Assembly (NCBI GenBank): GCA_017308575.1
Contig: JAFKEQ010000003.1
Span: forward strand, 1,302,001-1,366,000
Source of the DNA: Afipia sp.
GTDB lineage: Bacteria; Pseudomonadota; Alphaproteobacteria; Rhizobiales; Xanthobacteraceae
Direction of reading: 5' to 3'
Length of the DNA: 64,000 nucleotides
The position numbers and the translations under genes were made by a program. Numbering within the stretch: the stretch's first letter is position 1; every line of letters starts with the position of its first letter. The notes under the pieces are model-generated. The model saw only the letters and a program-made list of their open reading frames with translations. It had not been told where the DNA came from and did no database searches. This document shows positions 63,184-64,000 of this stretch, piece by piece.

Positions 63184-64000
63184 GCGAATAACTCCCGCGC
63201 CTTGATGAGCGCCTCCGCGAACTGATCGACTTCAGCGCGCGTATTATACAGCCCGAATGACGCACGGCACGTCGCTGTAACGTTGAATCGCTCCAGAAGC
63301 GGCATGACGCAGTGGGTGCCGGCCCGCACCGCGATGCCGGCCCGGTCGATCACGGTGGCTACGTCATGCGGATGCGCGCCCTTCATCTCGAAGGAGATGA
63401 CCGGCCCCTTGCCTGCTGCCGTGCCGATGATCCGCAACGAATTGATCTCGCGCAGCCGATCCGTGGCATAGGTCAGAAGATCGTGCTCGTGCGCGGCGAT
63501 GCGATCCTTGCCGATCGAATTCACGTAATCGATGGCGGCGCCCAGCCCGATGGATTCCACGATGGCGGGCGTTCCGGCCTCGAACTTGTGCGGGGGGTCG
63601 CCATACGTCACCCCGTCCATGGTGACTTCGCGGATCATCTCGCCGCCGCCGTTGTACGGGCGCATGGCCACCAGATGATCGTACTTCGCGTACAGCACGC
63701 CGATGCCGGTTGGGCCGTAAAGTTTATGGCCGGTGCAGACGTAAAAATCGCAATCGATGCCCTGCACGTCGATATTCAGGTGTACCGAGCCCTGAGCGCC
63801 ATCCACCAGAACGGGAATGCCGCGTGCGTGCGCGATCTTCACCACGTCCTTGACTGGCACGATGGTGCCGAGCGCATTCGACATCTGAGTGATGGCGACC
63901 AGCTTGGTCCTGGCCGTCAGCAGCTTCTCGAATTCGTCGATCAGGAAGTTGCCTTCGTCGTCCACCGGAGCCCACTTGATGACGACGCCATGCCGCTCGC
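63180..64000 (-). CDS. sufS: Cysteine desulfurase SufS, 3' part
   Basis: It releases sulfur from cysteine for Fe-S cluster assembly. The C-terminal 273 residues are inside the window; the start lies beyond base 64000, and the first complete codons read ERHGVVIKWAPVDDEG. The PLP lysine is in CTGHKLYGPTGIGVLY. The reactive cysteine is in RAGTHCVMPLLERF, followed by TCRASFGLYNT, the SufS/group II pattern. It is translationally coupled to sufT and is part of the suf operon that continues beyond the window. Confidence 0.96.
   Translation of the reverse strand, partial: ERHGVVIKWAPVDDEGNFLIDEFEKLLTARTKLVAITQMSNALGTIVPVKDVVKIAHARGIPVLVDGAQGSVHLNIDVQGIDCDFYVCTGHKLYGPTGIGVLYAKYDHLVAMRPYNGGGEMIREVTMDGVTYGDPPHKFEAGTPAIVESIGLGAAIDYVNSIGKDRIAAHEHDLLTYATDRLREINSLRIIGTAAGKGPVISFEMKGAHPHDVATVIDRAGIAVRAGTHCVMPLLERFNVTATCRASFGLYNTRAEVDQFAEALIKARELFA

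Overview
The window is a chromosomal segment of a high-GC alphaproteobacterium. Gene content and order point to the Nitrobacteraceae (Bradyrhizobiaceae: Afipia, Oligotropha, Rhodopseudomonas or Bradyrhizobium-like). The signs are the hom-glpX-recJ neighbourhood, a two-domain cold-shock protein beside a DUF192 protein, an NDUFS4-like complex I subunit, an OpgC protein, and short palindromic repeats of types common in this group. I saw no transposase, integrase, phage gene or CRISPR array. The genus is an inference.

Layout. 0-7 kb: the end of a TRAP transporter (dctQM) converges on a minus-strand leucine/isovalerate catabolic operon (methylcrotonyl-CoA carboxylase beta, methylglutaconyl-CoA hydratase, carboxylase alpha, HMG-CoA lyase). 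7-16.6 kb: mostly single housekeeping genes, namely the NDUFS4-like protein, OpgC, tRNA-Pro(UGG), DUF192, double cold-shock protein, Sir2 deacylase, several small proteins, glyoxalase I, a 26-residue membrane peptide, MarC, an SGNH hydrolase and a His-rich CDF metal exporter.

16.6-33 kb is the main accessory region, for phenylacetate catabolism. livKHMGF (minus) probably imports the acid. Divergent from it run paaI-paaK-paaR-paaZ, followed by an unusual tail of EthD-like protein, cytochrome P450 and a second PaaI-type thioesterase. Converging on these is paaABCDE, the phenylacetyl-CoA epoxidase, with paaX upstream on the same strand. Two different repressor families (TetR PaaR and PaaX) therefore sit in one cluster. 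The beta-oxidation genes paaF, paaG, paaH and paaJ are not in the window.

33-52 kb: DUF72 protein, tRNA-Glu(UUC), HdeD, the EF-P modification genes epmB-epmA divergent from efp, an M23 peptidase, an MltB-type transglycosylase, recJ, HAD, GNAT, glpX, hom, an aminotransferase, PHA synthase phaC, a MAPEG protein and argC. Upstream of argC is a probable leaderless 24-codon leader ORF with four consecutive Arg codons, behind a good sigma-70 promoter and followed by a hairpin. It looks like an arginine attenuator and is the most interesting item here. 52.6-64 kb: Tat-exported MBL hydrolase, DedA, parE, an SDR overlapping a secreted caspase-like protease, rhlE with a long leader, a GGDEF cyclase, a TfoX protein with a histone-H1-like tail, and the end of a suf operon (sufA-type, sufT, partial sufS).

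Three copies of one REP-like palindrome (near 1.6, 30.6 and 41.3 kb) and two other palindromic repeats (28.1 and 59.2 kb) occupy intergenic gaps, one of them inside the paa operon. All calls come from reading the sequence; no database search was run.
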